The notes under the pieces: generated by a model
Database searches by the model: none
Seen by the model: the letters and a program-made list of their open reading frames with translations, nothing else
Told to the model about the DNA's origin: nothing
Position numbers and translations under genes: made by a program
Shown: positions 56,825 through 64,000 of the stretch, one piece after another
How positions within the stretch are numbered: the first letter of the stretch is position 1
Layout: each line of letters starts with the position of its first letter
Origin: Pseudodonghicola flavimaris
GTDB lineage: Bacteria; Pseudomonadota; Alphaproteobacteria; Rhodobacterales; Rhodobacteraceae
Length of the DNA stretch: 64,000 nucleotides
Direction: 5' to 3'
Assembly: GCF_030164425.1 (NCBI RefSeq)
Contig: NZ_JASNJD010000002.1
Coordinates: 186,001-250,000 of the forward strand

Positions 56825-57811
56825 ATGCCTGATCAACTACTCTTCGCCATGGAGGTCACCCTGAACGGGTTGATGGCCGGCGTTCTCTATGCCCTGGTCG
56901 CCCTGGGCTTCGTGCTGATCTACAAGGCCAGCGGCATCTTCAACTATGCCCAGGGGGTGATGGCGCTGTTCGCGGCGATGACCCTGGTGGGGATCATGGA
57001 CGGCCAGGTGCCGTTTTCGCATCTGATCAACGCCATCTTCGGCACCGATGTGCATCACTTCGGCTGGCATCTGCCGGGGCTGCTGGCGATCCTTCTGACC
57101 ATGGTGGTGATGGCGGTCCTGGCCTGGGGGGTGCAGCAATTCGTCATGCGCCACCTGATCGGGCAGGAGCCGATCATCCTGTTCATGGCGACCATCGGGC
57201 TGGCCTATTTCCTCGAAGGCGTCGCCGACCTGATGTGGGGCTCGGAAATCCGCAAGCTGGATGTCGGGCTGCCGCAGGGCATCAACGAGACGATCGACGG
57301 CGTCACCTATGACATGTTCGGCTACGGGTTCTTCATCGACAATCTCGACATCGTCGCCACCGTGATCGCGGCGCTGCTGGTGATCGCGCTGGTGATCTTC
57401 AGCCAGTACACCAAGCAGGGCCGCGCCATGCGCGCGGTGGCCGACGATCACCAGGCGGCGCTGTCGGTGGGGATTTCGCTGAACTTCATCTGGGTGATGG
57501 TCTGGTCGGTGGCAGGCTTCGTGGCGCTGGTCGCGGGCATCATGTGGGGCACCAAGTCCGGCGTGCAGTTCTCGCTGTCGCTGATCGCGCTGAAGGCGCT
57601 GCCGGTGCTGATGCTGGGCGGCTTCACCTCGATCCCCGGTGCCATCGTCGGCGGGCTGATCATCGGGGTGGGCGAGAAGCTCTTCGACTTCCTGTTCGGC
57701 CCGATGCTGGGCGGCGCCACCGAGAACTGGTTCGCCTATGTGCTGGCGCTGCTGTTCCTGGTGTTCCGGCCGCAGGGGCTGTTCGGCGACCGCATCATCG
57801 AGAGGGTGTGA
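56825..57811 (+). CDS. LIV-type ABC transporter permease (LivH-like)
   Basis: 328 residues from ATG 56825 with GGAGG 9 bases upstream. About eight or nine membrane helices; motifs GVLYALVALGFVLIYKASG and FNYAQGVMALF at the N-terminus, RAVADDHQAALSVGISLN in the coupling loop and MLGGFTSIPGAIVGG near the end. Forms the channel with the LivM-like permease. Confidence 0.94.
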   Translation: MPDQLLFAMEVTLNGLMAGVLYALVALGFVLIYKASGIFNYAQGVMALFAAMTLVGIMDGQVPFSHLINAIFGTDVHHFGWHLPGLLAILLTMVVMAVLAWGVQQFVMRHLIGQEPIILFMATIGLAYFLEGVADLMWGSEIRKLDVGLPQGINETIDGVTYDMFGYGFFIDNLDIVATVIAALLVIALVIFSQYTKQGRAMRAVADDHQAALSVGISLNFIWVMVWSVAGFVALVAGIMWGTKSGVQFSLSLIALKALPVLMLGGFTSIPGAIVGGLIIGVGEKLFDFLFGPMLGGATENWFAYVLALLFLVFRPQGLFGDRIIERV

Positions 57812-57815
57812 GCCG

Positions 57816-58100
57816 ATGCGAAAGCTGATTGCCATCATCAACGTGATCGCCTGGTCGGGGTTCTGGGCCTTCGGCTATATCGCGATCACCACCCGCGAGC
57901 TGACCGCGGCGCAGATGACGACCGCCGCCATCATCGCCTGTCTCGGGTTCCTGACCGGGGTGCTCGCCTATCTCAAACTCTGCCGCGGGGCGGTCGACAG
58001 CGGCATCGAGCCGCGTCGCCAGCTTGACCCGGCCACCCGCGCGCGGGCGCAGGCCGACCATCCAGCCGATTACAAGGCCGACTATCAGGGGAGCGTCTAA
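57816..58100 (+). CDS. Small two-helix membrane protein between LivH- and LivM-like permeases
   Basis: 94 residues from ATG 57816, 4 bases after the livH-like stop, and 2 bases before the livM-like start. Two membrane helices (about 3-22 and 34-54: IAIINVIAWSGFWAFGYIA-like and AAIIACLGFLTGVLAYL), then a charged 40-residue C-terminus with DPATRARAQADHPADY. Canonical LIV transporters have no such subunit. I do not recognise a family. The tight spacing argues that it is made with, and maybe part of, the transporter. Confidence 0.8.
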   Translation: MRKLIAIINVIAWSGFWAFGYIAITTRELTAAQMTTAAIIACLGFLTGVLAYLKLCRGAVDSGIEPRRQLDPATRARAQADHPADYKADYQGSV

Positions 58101-58102
58101 TC

Positions 58103-59179
58103 GTGTTCTATCGTGAAGCCGGGGATTTCAAGACTTCTTATCTGCAGGACGGCCAGACCTTTCCGATCCGTTTCGACCGCTACCGCTATTACGCGGTGCT
58201 GGCCTTCGGATTTCTGGTGGTGCCCTTCATCATCAACGACTACTGGGCCAATGCCATCCTGCTGCCGTTCCTGATCTATGCGATCGCCGCCGTCGGGCTG
58301 AACATCCTGACCGGCTATTGCGGGCAGGTGTCGCTGGGCACTGGCGGGTTCATGGCGGTGGGGGCCTATGCCTGCTACAAGCTGATGACCGCCTTCCCCG
58401 AGGTGAGCATGTTCATCCATGTGATCCTGGCCGGCGGCGTCACCGCGCTGGTGGGGGTGCTGTTCGGGCTGCCCAGCCTCAGGATCAAGGGGTTCTACCT
58501 CGCCGTGGCGACGCTGGCGGCGCAGTTCTTCCTGGTCTGGCTGTTCAACCGGGTGCCGTGGTTCTACAACTACTCCGCCTCGGGCCAGATCAGCGCGCCG
58601 GAGCGCGATGTCTTCGGCATCATCCTGACCGGCCCGAACGCACCGGCCTGGGCCACCTACCTGTTCTGCCTGATCTTCCTGACGCTGGCCGGGCTGATCG
58701 CGCGCAACCTGACGCGCGGCACCGTCGGCCGGTCCTGGATGGCGATCCGCGACATGGACATCGCCGCCGAGATCATCGGGGTGAACCCGCTGAAGGCGAA
58801 GATGACGGCCTTCGCGGTCAGCTCCTTCTTCGTCGGCATCTCCGGGGCGCTGTTCTTCTCGATCTACCTCGGCGCGGTCGAGGTCGGCGAAGCCTTCGGC
58901 ATCCAGAAGAGCTTTCTGGTGCTGTTCATGGTGATCATCGGCGGGCTGGGGTCGATCTTCGGCTCCTTCGCCGGGGCGGCCTTCCTGGTGGTGCTGCCGG
59001 TGGTGCTGAAACTGCTGGGCGTCGACCTGCTGGGCTGGCCCACCGATATCGTGGCGCATTTCCAGCTGGTGATCGTCGGCGCGCTGATCATCGTCTTCCT
59101 GGTGCTGGAGCCGCATGGCATCGCCCAGCTCTGGAGGGTGGTGAAGGAAAAACTGAGACTCTGGCCTTTCCCGCACTGA
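58103..59179 (+). CDS. LIV-type ABC transporter permease (LivM-like)
   Basis: 358 residues from GTG 58103. An extended N-terminal 30 residues precede the first helix. GLNILTGYCGQVSLGTGGFMAVGAYA-type motif, LRIKGFYLAVATLAA, and coupling loop RSWMAIRDMDIAAEIIGVN, then GGLGSIFGSFAGA. Pairs with the LivH-like permease. Confidence 0.94.
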   Translation: MFYREAGDFKTSYLQDGQTFPIRFDRYRYYAVLAFGFLVVPFIINDYWANAILLPFLIYAIAAVGLNILTGYCGQVSLGTGGFMAVGAYACYKLMTAFPEVSMFIHVILAGGVTALVGVLFGLPSLRIKGFYLAVATLAAQFFLVWLFNRVPWFYNYSASGQISAPERDVFGIILTGPNAPAWATYLFCLIFLTLAGLIARNLTRGTVGRSWMAIRDMDIAAEIIGVNPLKAKMTAFAVSSFFVGISGALFFSIYLGAVEVGEAFGIQKSFLVLFMVIIGGLGSIFGSFAGAAFLVVLPVVLKLLGVDLLGWPTDIVAHFQLVIVGALIIVFLVLEPHGIAQLWRVVKEKLRLWPFPH

Positions 59180-59256
59180 CGCGGGGCAGGCACCGGGCGG
59201 CAGGGAGGATGCCGCCCGCAACCGACATCGGACGATACCAAGGGAGGAATGACCCG

Positions 59257-60540
59257 ATGAAGAAGAAACTGACTGCGCTGGCGTTGGGCGCCATGCTGGC
59301 TGCCGGACCGGCGATGGCCGAACTGGTGGTTCCCTCGCTCAGCTACCGGACCGGCCCCTATGCGGCGAATGGCATTCCTTTCGCCGACGGCTACGCGGAT
59401 TACTTCACCCTGCTGAACGAACGCGATGGCGGAATCGGCGGCGAGATGATCAAGATCGTCGAATGCGAGACCGGCTATAACACCGAAAAAGGCGTCGAGT
59501 GCTACGAGGGCACCAAGGGCGACAGCCCGATGGTCTATGAACCGCTGTCGACCGGCATCACCTATCAGCTGATCCCCAAGGTCACCGCCGACGGCATCCC
59601 GATGCACACGCTGGGCTATGGCCGCACCTCGGCCAAGAATGGCGCTGTCTTCCGCAACATCTTCAACTACCCGGCCAACTACTGGGACGGCGCCAGCGTG
59701 GCGATCAAGCATATCCTCGATCAGGAAGGCGGCGATCTGAAGGGCAAGAAGATCGCGCTGGTCTATCACAACTCCGCCTACGGCAAGGAGCCGATCCGCA
59801 CGCTCGAAGAGCTGGCCAAGAAGCACGGCTATGAGCTGAGCCTGCTGCCGGTCGACCATCCCGGTCAGGAACAGAAGAGCCAGTGGCTGCAAATCCGCCG
59901 CGAACGTCCCGATTACGTGATCATGTGGGGCTGGGGCGTGATGAACCAGGTCGCCATCCAGGAGGCCGTGAACATCCGCTTCCCGATGGATCATTTCATC
60001 GGCATCTGGTGGTCGGGCTCGGAGAACGACGTGCTGCCGGCCGGCGACAAGGCCGATGGCTACAAGGCGCTGACCTTCCACAACCTGGGCTCGGATTACC
60101 CGATCTATGACGACCTGAAGAAATACGTCGTCGAGGGCGGCAAGGCCGCCGGCGCCGGCGACCAGCTGGGCACCGCCCTCTACAACCGCGGCATGTATGC
60201 CGCGATGCTGGCGGCAGAGGCGATCAAGACCGCGCAGGGCCTGGCCGGCACCTCGGCGATCACCCCCGCACAGATGCGCGACGGCATGGAAGCGCTGGAG
60301 ATCACCGAAGAGAAGATGGCCGGCCTCGGCCTGCCGAACTTCGGCCCGGCCTTCAAGGTGAGCTGCGAGAACCACGGCGGCGACGGCTATGCCGCGGTGG
60401 CGCAATGGGACGCCAAGGCCGGCAGCTGGTCGCTGATCACCGACTACATGCAGTCCGATCAGGAGGTTCTGGCACCGCTGGTCGAGGCCGACTCGATGGC
60501 CTACGCCAAGGAAAACGGCATCACCCCGGGCTGTAACTGA
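59257..60540 (+). CDS. LIV-type ABC transporter solute-binding protein
   Basis: 427 residues from ATG 59257 (AGGGAGG upstream). Signal peptide MKKKLTALALGAMLAAGPAMA. Periplasmic-binding type I fold with FADGYADYFTLLNERDGGIGG at the N-terminus and KIALVYHNSAYGKEP. Three Cys pairs or singles (for example in VECETGYN, SCENHGG, PGCN) could form disulfides. This branch usually goes with aromatic or fatty-acid gene clusters rather than amino-acid uptake. Confidence 0.92.
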   Translation: MKKKLTALALGAMLAAGPAMAELVVPSLSYRTGPYAANGIPFADGYADYFTLLNERDGGIGGEMIKIVECETGYNTEKGVECYEGTKGDSPMVYEPLSTGITYQLIPKVTADGIPMHTLGYGRTSAKNGAVFRNIFNYPANYWDGASVAIKHILDQEGGDLKGKKIALVYHNSAYGKEPIRTLEELAKKHGYELSLLPVDHPGQEQKSQWLQIRRERPDYVIMWGWGVMNQVAIQEAVNIRFPMDHFIGIWWSGSENDVLPAGDKADGYKALTFHNLGSDYPIYDDLKKYVVEGGKAAGAGDQLGTALYNRGMYAAMLAAEAIKTAQGLAGTSAITPAQMRDGMEALEITEEKMAGLGLPNFGPAFKVSCENHGGDGYAAVAQWDAKAGSWSLITDYMQSDQEVLAPLVEADSMAYAKENGITPGCN

Positions 60541-60556
60541 GCCCCGGACCGATCCT

Positions 60557-60582
60557 GAGGGCGGCGGTCCGCTGCCGCCCTC
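60557..60582 (+). terminator. Stem-loop after third binding-protein gene
   Basis: GAGGGCGGC pairs with GCCGCCCTC (9 bp, 8-base loop), starting 17 bases after the binding-protein stop and before the LivF-like gene. Followed by CCCCAATATGTTT. Likely a partial terminator or stabilising stem. Confidence 0.55.
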
Positions 60583-60640
60583 CCCCAATATGTTTCCTCC
60601 GCCCGCGAGACCCGCGGCAGATGCAGAGAAGGACCGCCAG

Positions 60641-61465
60641 ATGCTGGACGCCGGACAGACCAGGGAGACCCTGCTCGAGGTCAACAATATCGAGGTCATC
60701 TACAACCACGTCATCCTTGTTCTGAAGGGGGTGAGCCTGACCGTCCCCAAGGGCGGCATCACCGCGCTGCTTGGCGGCAACGGCGCCGGCAAGACCACCA
60801 CGCTCAAGGCGATCTCGAACCTGCTGCAGTCCGAACGCGGCGAGGTCACCAAGGGATCGATCCGTTACCGCGGCGAGCCGGTGCAGGAAGCCAACCCCGC
60901 GGAGCTGGTGCGCAAGGGCGTGATCCAGGTGATGGAGGGGCGGCACTGCTTCGAACACCTGACGGTCGAGGAAAACCTGCTGACCGGCTATTACACCCGC
61001 AAGCAGGGCAAGGCCGAGATGATGCGTGATCTCGACATGGTCTACACATATTTCCCGCGCCTGAAGGAACGCCGCCGCAGCCAGGCCGGCTACACCTCGG
61101 GCGGCGAACAGCAAATGGTGGCGATCGGCCGGGCGCTGATGTCGCGACCCGAAACCATCCTGCTGGACGAACCCTCGATGGGCCTGGCGCCGCAGCTGGT
61201 GGAGCAGATCTTCGAGATCGTGAAGGATCTGAACGAGAAGGAGGGGCTGACCTTCCTGCTGGCCGAACAGAACACCAATGTCGCACTGCGCTACGCCCAT
61301 TACGGCTATATCCTCGAATCCGGCCGCGTGGTGATGGACGGCCCTGCCCGGGAGCTGCGCGAGAACCCCGATGTGAAGGAATTCTACCTCGGCGTCTCGG
61401 ACGAGGGCCGCAAGAGCTTCCGCGACGTGCGCAGCTATCGCCGCCGCAAGCGCTGGCTGAGCTGA
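60641..61465 (+). CDS. LIV-type ABC transporter ATP-binding protein (LivF-like)
   Basis: 274 residues from ATG 60641 (GAAGGA upstream). Walker A GGNGAGKTTT, SGGEQQM signature, ILLDEPSMGLAP and a LAEQN switch region. The C-terminus is longer than LivF of E. coli, with a basic tail RSYRRRKRWLS. Partner of the LivG-like ATPase at 55929. Confidence 0.94.
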   Translation: MLDAGQTRETLLEVNNIEVIYNHVILVLKGVSLTVPKGGITALLGGNGAGKTTTLKAISNLLQSERGEVTKGSIRYRGEPVQEANPAELVRKGVIQVMEGRHCFEHLTVEENLLTGYYTRKQGKAEMMRDLDMVYTYFPRLKERRRSQAGYTSGGEQQMVAIGRALMSRPETILLDEPSMGLAPQLVEQIFEIVKDLNEKEGLTFLLAEQNTNVALRYAHYGYILESGRVVMDGPARELRENPDVKEFYLGVSDEGRKSFRDVRSYRRRKRWLS

Positions 61466-61522
61466 GGCGCAGGGGCGCCCGCATCCGCGACTCATGGGCA
61501 GCAAGGACAAGGACCAGAAGTG

Positions 61523-62695
61523 ATGACCGCCTATTTCGACGATCTGGAAACCCGCAGCGCCGATGCGCGCGCGGCGGCGCAGCTGGAGGCGCTGAACGCC
61601 AATCTCGCCCGCAACGGCCTGCCGCCGCTGGCCGATCTGGCCGACCTGGCGGCGCTGCCGGTATTGCGGAAATCCGACCTCAGCGCCCGGCAAAAGGCCG
61701 AACCGCCCTTTGGCGGGCTGCCGGTCAGCAACGTCGCGCATATCTTCCAGTCGCCGGGGCCGATCTATGAACCCGGCGGGGTCAGCCGCGACTGGTGGCG
61801 GATGGGCCGATTCCTGCATGCCGCCGGCATCGGTCAGGGCGATATCGTGCAGAACTGCTTCGGCTATCACCTGACGCCCGCCGGCATGATCTTCGAAAAC
61901 GGCGCCCGCGCGGTCGGCGCCGCCGTGGTCCCCGCCGGCACCGGCCAGACCGAACTGCAGGCGCGCGCGGCGCATGATATCGGCGTCACCGCCTATGCCG
62001 GCACGCCCGATTACCTCAAGGTGATCCTCGACAAGGCCGAGGCGATGGGCCTGCCCCTGAAGATCGCCAAGGCGGCGGTGGGCGGCGGCGCGCTGTTCCC
62101 CTCGCTGCGCCAGGAATATGCCGACCGCGGCATCGCCTGCCTGCAAAGCTATGCCACCGCCGATCTGGGCAATATCGCCTACGAAAGCGCCGCGATGGAG
62201 GGGATGATCGTCGACGAGGGCGTGATCGTGGAGATCGTCACCCCCGGCACCGGCACCCCGGTGGCACCGGGCGAGGTCGGTGAAGTGGTGGTCACCACGC
62301 TGAACCCCGATTACCCGCTGGTTCGCTTCGCCACCGGCGATCTCTCCGCCGTTCTGGCCGGGACCTCGCCCTGCGGACGTACCAACGTGCGGATCAAGGG
62401 CTGGATGGGCCGGGCCGATCAGACCACCAAGATCAAGGGCATGTTCGTGCGCCCCGAGCAGGTGGCGGAGCTGGTCGCCAAACACGCCGAGATCGTCAAG
62501 GCCCGCGTCATCGCCAGCCGCGACGGCGAGATGGACGTGATGCGGGTGCAGATCGAGGCGACCGGCGGCGATGCCGGCACCTATGCCCGCAGCGTCGCCG
62601 ATCTGCTGAAGCTGAAGGGCGCGGTCGAGGTCGTCGCCCCCGGCAGCCTGCCCAAGGACGGGTTGGTGATCGAGGATCAGCGCAGCTACGACTGA
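61523..62695 (+). CDS. PaaK-like adenylate-forming protein with degenerate ATP loop
   Basis: 390 residues from ATG 61523 (GTG 61520 is possible); shorter than PaaK (about 430). N-terminal RNGLPPLADLADLAALPVLRKSDL and GRFLHAAGIGQGDIVQNCF match phenylacetate-CoA ligase, and the C-terminal GRADQTTKIKGMFVRPEQV is the hinge motif. The phosphate-binding SSGTTGKP loop is replaced by SPGPIYEPGG, and the adenine motif reads YATADLG. So ligase activity is doubtful or altered. Last gene of the operon. Confidence 0.85.
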   Translation: MTAYFDDLETRSADARAAAQLEALNANLARNGLPPLADLADLAALPVLRKSDLSARQKAEPPFGGLPVSNVAHIFQSPGPIYEPGGVSRDWWRMGRFLHAAGIGQGDIVQNCFGYHLTPAGMIFENGARAVGAAVVPAGTGQTELQARAAHDIGVTAYAGTPDYLKVILDKAEAMGLPLKIAKAAVGGGALFPSLRQEYADRGIACLQSYATADLGNIAYESAAMEGMIVDEGVIVEIVTPGTGTPVAPGEVGEVVVTTLNPDYPLVRFATGDLSAVLAGTSPCGRTNVRIKGWMGRADQTTKIKGMFVRPEQVAELVAKHAEIVKARVIASRDGEMDVMRVQIEATGGDAGTYARSVADLLKLKGAVEVVAPGSLPKDGLVIEDQRSYD

Positions 62696-62875
62696 CCCCC
62701 CGGGCCCCGCGCCACCGGACAGACCGCAGCCGCCCGCCGGCTGCGGTGAGCGTTTCGGCGGCAGCCCGGCGCCGGCGCCGCCACAGCGGCATCGCGCCCC
62801 TTGCCCCTGCCGGGGGGTTGGACCATAAACGCAGGCGTTCCATTTCGCCAAGGCATCAGGAAGGATCCCCACGCC

Positions 62876-63058
62876 ATGACCATCGAGGCGCCTGAAACCA
62901 AGATCGTCGAAAGCTACCGCATCGCCTGCGACGGCGGGGAAGGCGCGCTGGGTCATCCGCGCGTCTGGCTGCATATCCCCGAGGATCAGGGCTGGGTCGA
63001 ATGCCCCTATTGCGACTGCAAGTACATCCATAAGGATTTCGCCGACCAGGCGGCCTGA
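62876..63058 (+). CDS. zf-CHCC zinc-finger protein (NDUFS6-like)
   Basis: 60 residues from ATG 62876. Zinc ligands Cys18, His27, Cys43 and Cys46 ([11 protein letters not shown]) match the zf-CHCC domain of the complex I subunit NDUFS6. In alphaproteobacteria it is thought to belong to NADH dehydrogenase or its assembly. It stands alone before polA. Confidence 0.9.
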   Translation: MTIEAPETKIVESYRIACDGGEGALGHPRVWLHIPEDQGWVECPYCDCKYIHKDFADQAA

Positions 63059-63095
63059 GACGCAGGCTCCCGGGGGCCGATCCCGCGGCCTCCCG

Positions 63096-63117
63096 CTTCT
63101 TCTCTGCAAAAATACTC
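63096..63117 (-). repeat. 22-nt intergenic repeat, copy C
   Basis: In the minus sense: GAGTATTT, variable TT, GCAGAGAAGAAG. It lies between the zinc-finger gene and polA, pointing away from the polA start. Confidence 0.8.
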
Positions 63118-63239
63118 GTGATCCCGACGGCGCCACGCCAGCGCCGGCCGGATGTCCGTTGCCCGGTCGACGCTGGGGGCTGGCAGCCCGGCGCGCGCCA
63201 TGGCAGAACGGGAGGCGAACAACCCCGGAGGCCCCCGCC

Positions 63240-64000
63240 ATGACGCAGCAATCCCCCAAATTCGGAAAAGGCTGCCATCTGCACCTGATCGACGGATCGG
63301 CCTTCATCTTCCGTGCCTTCCACGCGCTGCCGCCCCTGACCCGAAAGTCCGACGGGCTGCCGATCGGCGCCGTCTCCGGCTTCTGCAACATGCTGCAGAA
63401 ATACGTCGAGGATGCCTCCGGCGCCGATGCACCGACTCATGTGGCGGTGATCTTCGACAAGGGCAGCCACACCTTCCGCAACGATCTCTACGACCTCTAC
63501 AAGGCCAACCGCGAGGAGATGCCGGAGGCACTGCGGCCGCAGATGCCGCTGACCCGCCGCGCCACCGAGGCCTTCAACATCGCCTGCAAGGAGCTTGAGG
63601 GCTACGAGGCCGACGACATCATCGCCACCCTTTCGGTTCAGGCGCGCGAGGCCGGCGGCCGGGTGACCATCATCAGTTCGGACAAGGACCTGATGCAGCT
63701 GGTCGGCGGCGGCGTCGAGATGCTCGACGCGATGAAGAACCGCCGCATCGATGTCGACGGTGTGCGCGAGAAATTCGGCGTTGGCCCGGAACGAGTGGTC
63801 GATGTGCAGGCACTGGCCGGCGATTCGGTCGACAACGTTCCCGGCGCCCCCGGCATCGGCATCAAGACCGCCGCCTTGCTGATCAACGAATTCGGCGATC
63901 TGGAAACCCTGCTGGACCGCGCCGAGGAGATCAAGCAGCCGAAGCGGCGCCAGACCCTGATCGAGAACCGCGACCAAATCGAACTCAGCAAGAAACTGGT
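63240..64000 (+). CDS. polA: DNA polymerase I, N-terminal part (cut by right edge)
   Basis: At least 253 residues from ATG 63240 (GGAGG upstream). Only the 5' nuclease domain is in view: DGSAFIFRAFHALPPL, FDKGSHTFRNDLY, EGYEADDIIATL, SSDKDLMQL and DVQALAGDSVDNVPGAPGIG with its helix-three-turn-helix. All metal Asp residues are kept. It removes RNA primers during replication and repair. Confidence 0.96.
   Translation, partial: MTQQSPKFGKGCHLHLIDGSAFIFRAFHALPPLTRKSDGLPIGAVSGFCNMLQKYVEDASGADAPTHVAVIFDKGSHTFRNDLYDLYKANREEMPEALRPQMPLTRRATEAFNIACKELEGYEADDIIATLSVQAREAGGRVTIISSDKDLMQLVGGGVEMLDAMKNRRIDVDGVREKFGVGPERVVDVQALAGDSVDNVPGAPGIGIKTAALLINEFGDLETLLDRAEEIKQPKRRQTLIENRDQIELSKKL

Noticed and set aside
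60521..63391. Minus-strand open frame of over 950 codons
   Set aside because: It runs antisense across LivF-like, PaaK-like, zinc-finger and polA genes, all with clear motifs and ribosome-binding sites.

Overview
The window is high-GC DNA (roughly two thirds G+C by eye), densely packed and rich in ATGA, GTGA and TGATG start-stop overlaps. Gene content and order point to an alphaproteobacterium of the Rhodobacteraceae/Rhodobacterales: rsmB, a heparinase II/III protein, purH, lspA, a DUF3035 lipoprotein and an M16 peptidase pair in a row; an ALDH16-type double-domain aldehyde dehydrogenase beside deoC; an SdhAF4-like protein; an NDUFS6-like zinc-finger protein just before polA; and LivFGHM-type and Dpp-type ABC operons. 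I see no rRNA, tRNA, CRISPR array, insertion sequence or phage gene.

Layout. 1-4042 (minus): a phosphorelay of response regulator, HPt protein and a large sensor kinase with a PhnD-like sensor domain, cut by the left edge. 4330-4674: a small exported Cys-pair protein. 5018-10891 (minus): a dipeptide-type ABC importer whose last gene is a translationally coupled metallophosphoesterase; an M20 amidohydrolase is divergent (11306-12478). 12537-23115 (minus): a second Dpp-type importer embedded in a nine-gene catabolic operon with two unrelated amidohydrolases, a GhrA-like 2-hydroxyacid dehydrogenase and a class II aldolase, with a divergent FCD-type GntR regulator. 24172-28107: CHMI-like isomerase, a DsrE protein with a candidate sulfide-type operator, the rbfA / glycosidase / truB group, and dapB. 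28238-37261: sdhAF4, then the conserved rsmB-to-M16 block. 37294-42408 (minus): glycosyltransferase, polysaccharide deacetylase, ALDH16 and deoC. 42574-47820 (plus): mutL, rmuC, a membrane class III cyclase and a DUF3775 protein. 47974-53664 (minus): saccharopine-pathway dehydrogenase pair, a histidine-phosphatase-fold protein, and a two-component system. 53880-62695 (plus): a LIV-type importer bracketed by two adenylate-forming enzymes and carrying an extra small membrane protein. 62876-64000: zinc-finger protein and the start of polA.

How parts work together. The three importer operons each pair uptake with first catabolic steps. Each has a stem-loop directly after its solute-binding-protein gene, which would let the binding protein be made in excess over the membrane components. 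The LIV-type operon, divergent from a hybrid histidine kinase and OmpR-type regulator, looks like an uptake-and-activate system for an organic acid. The dual-amidohydrolase operon under GntR control looks like a dedicated pathway for an unknown amide or cyclic N-containing compound. Both are the best candidates here for an undescribed system.

Non-coding signals worth attention are a 22-nt repeat present four times that lends its 3' end as a ribosome-binding site to two genes, tandem AT-rich hairpins between livG and livH, an ATTC-N8-GAAT operator before the DsrE gene, and a palindrome over the promoter of the phosphorelay operon. All functions are read from sequence motifs and memory of families; no database search was run.
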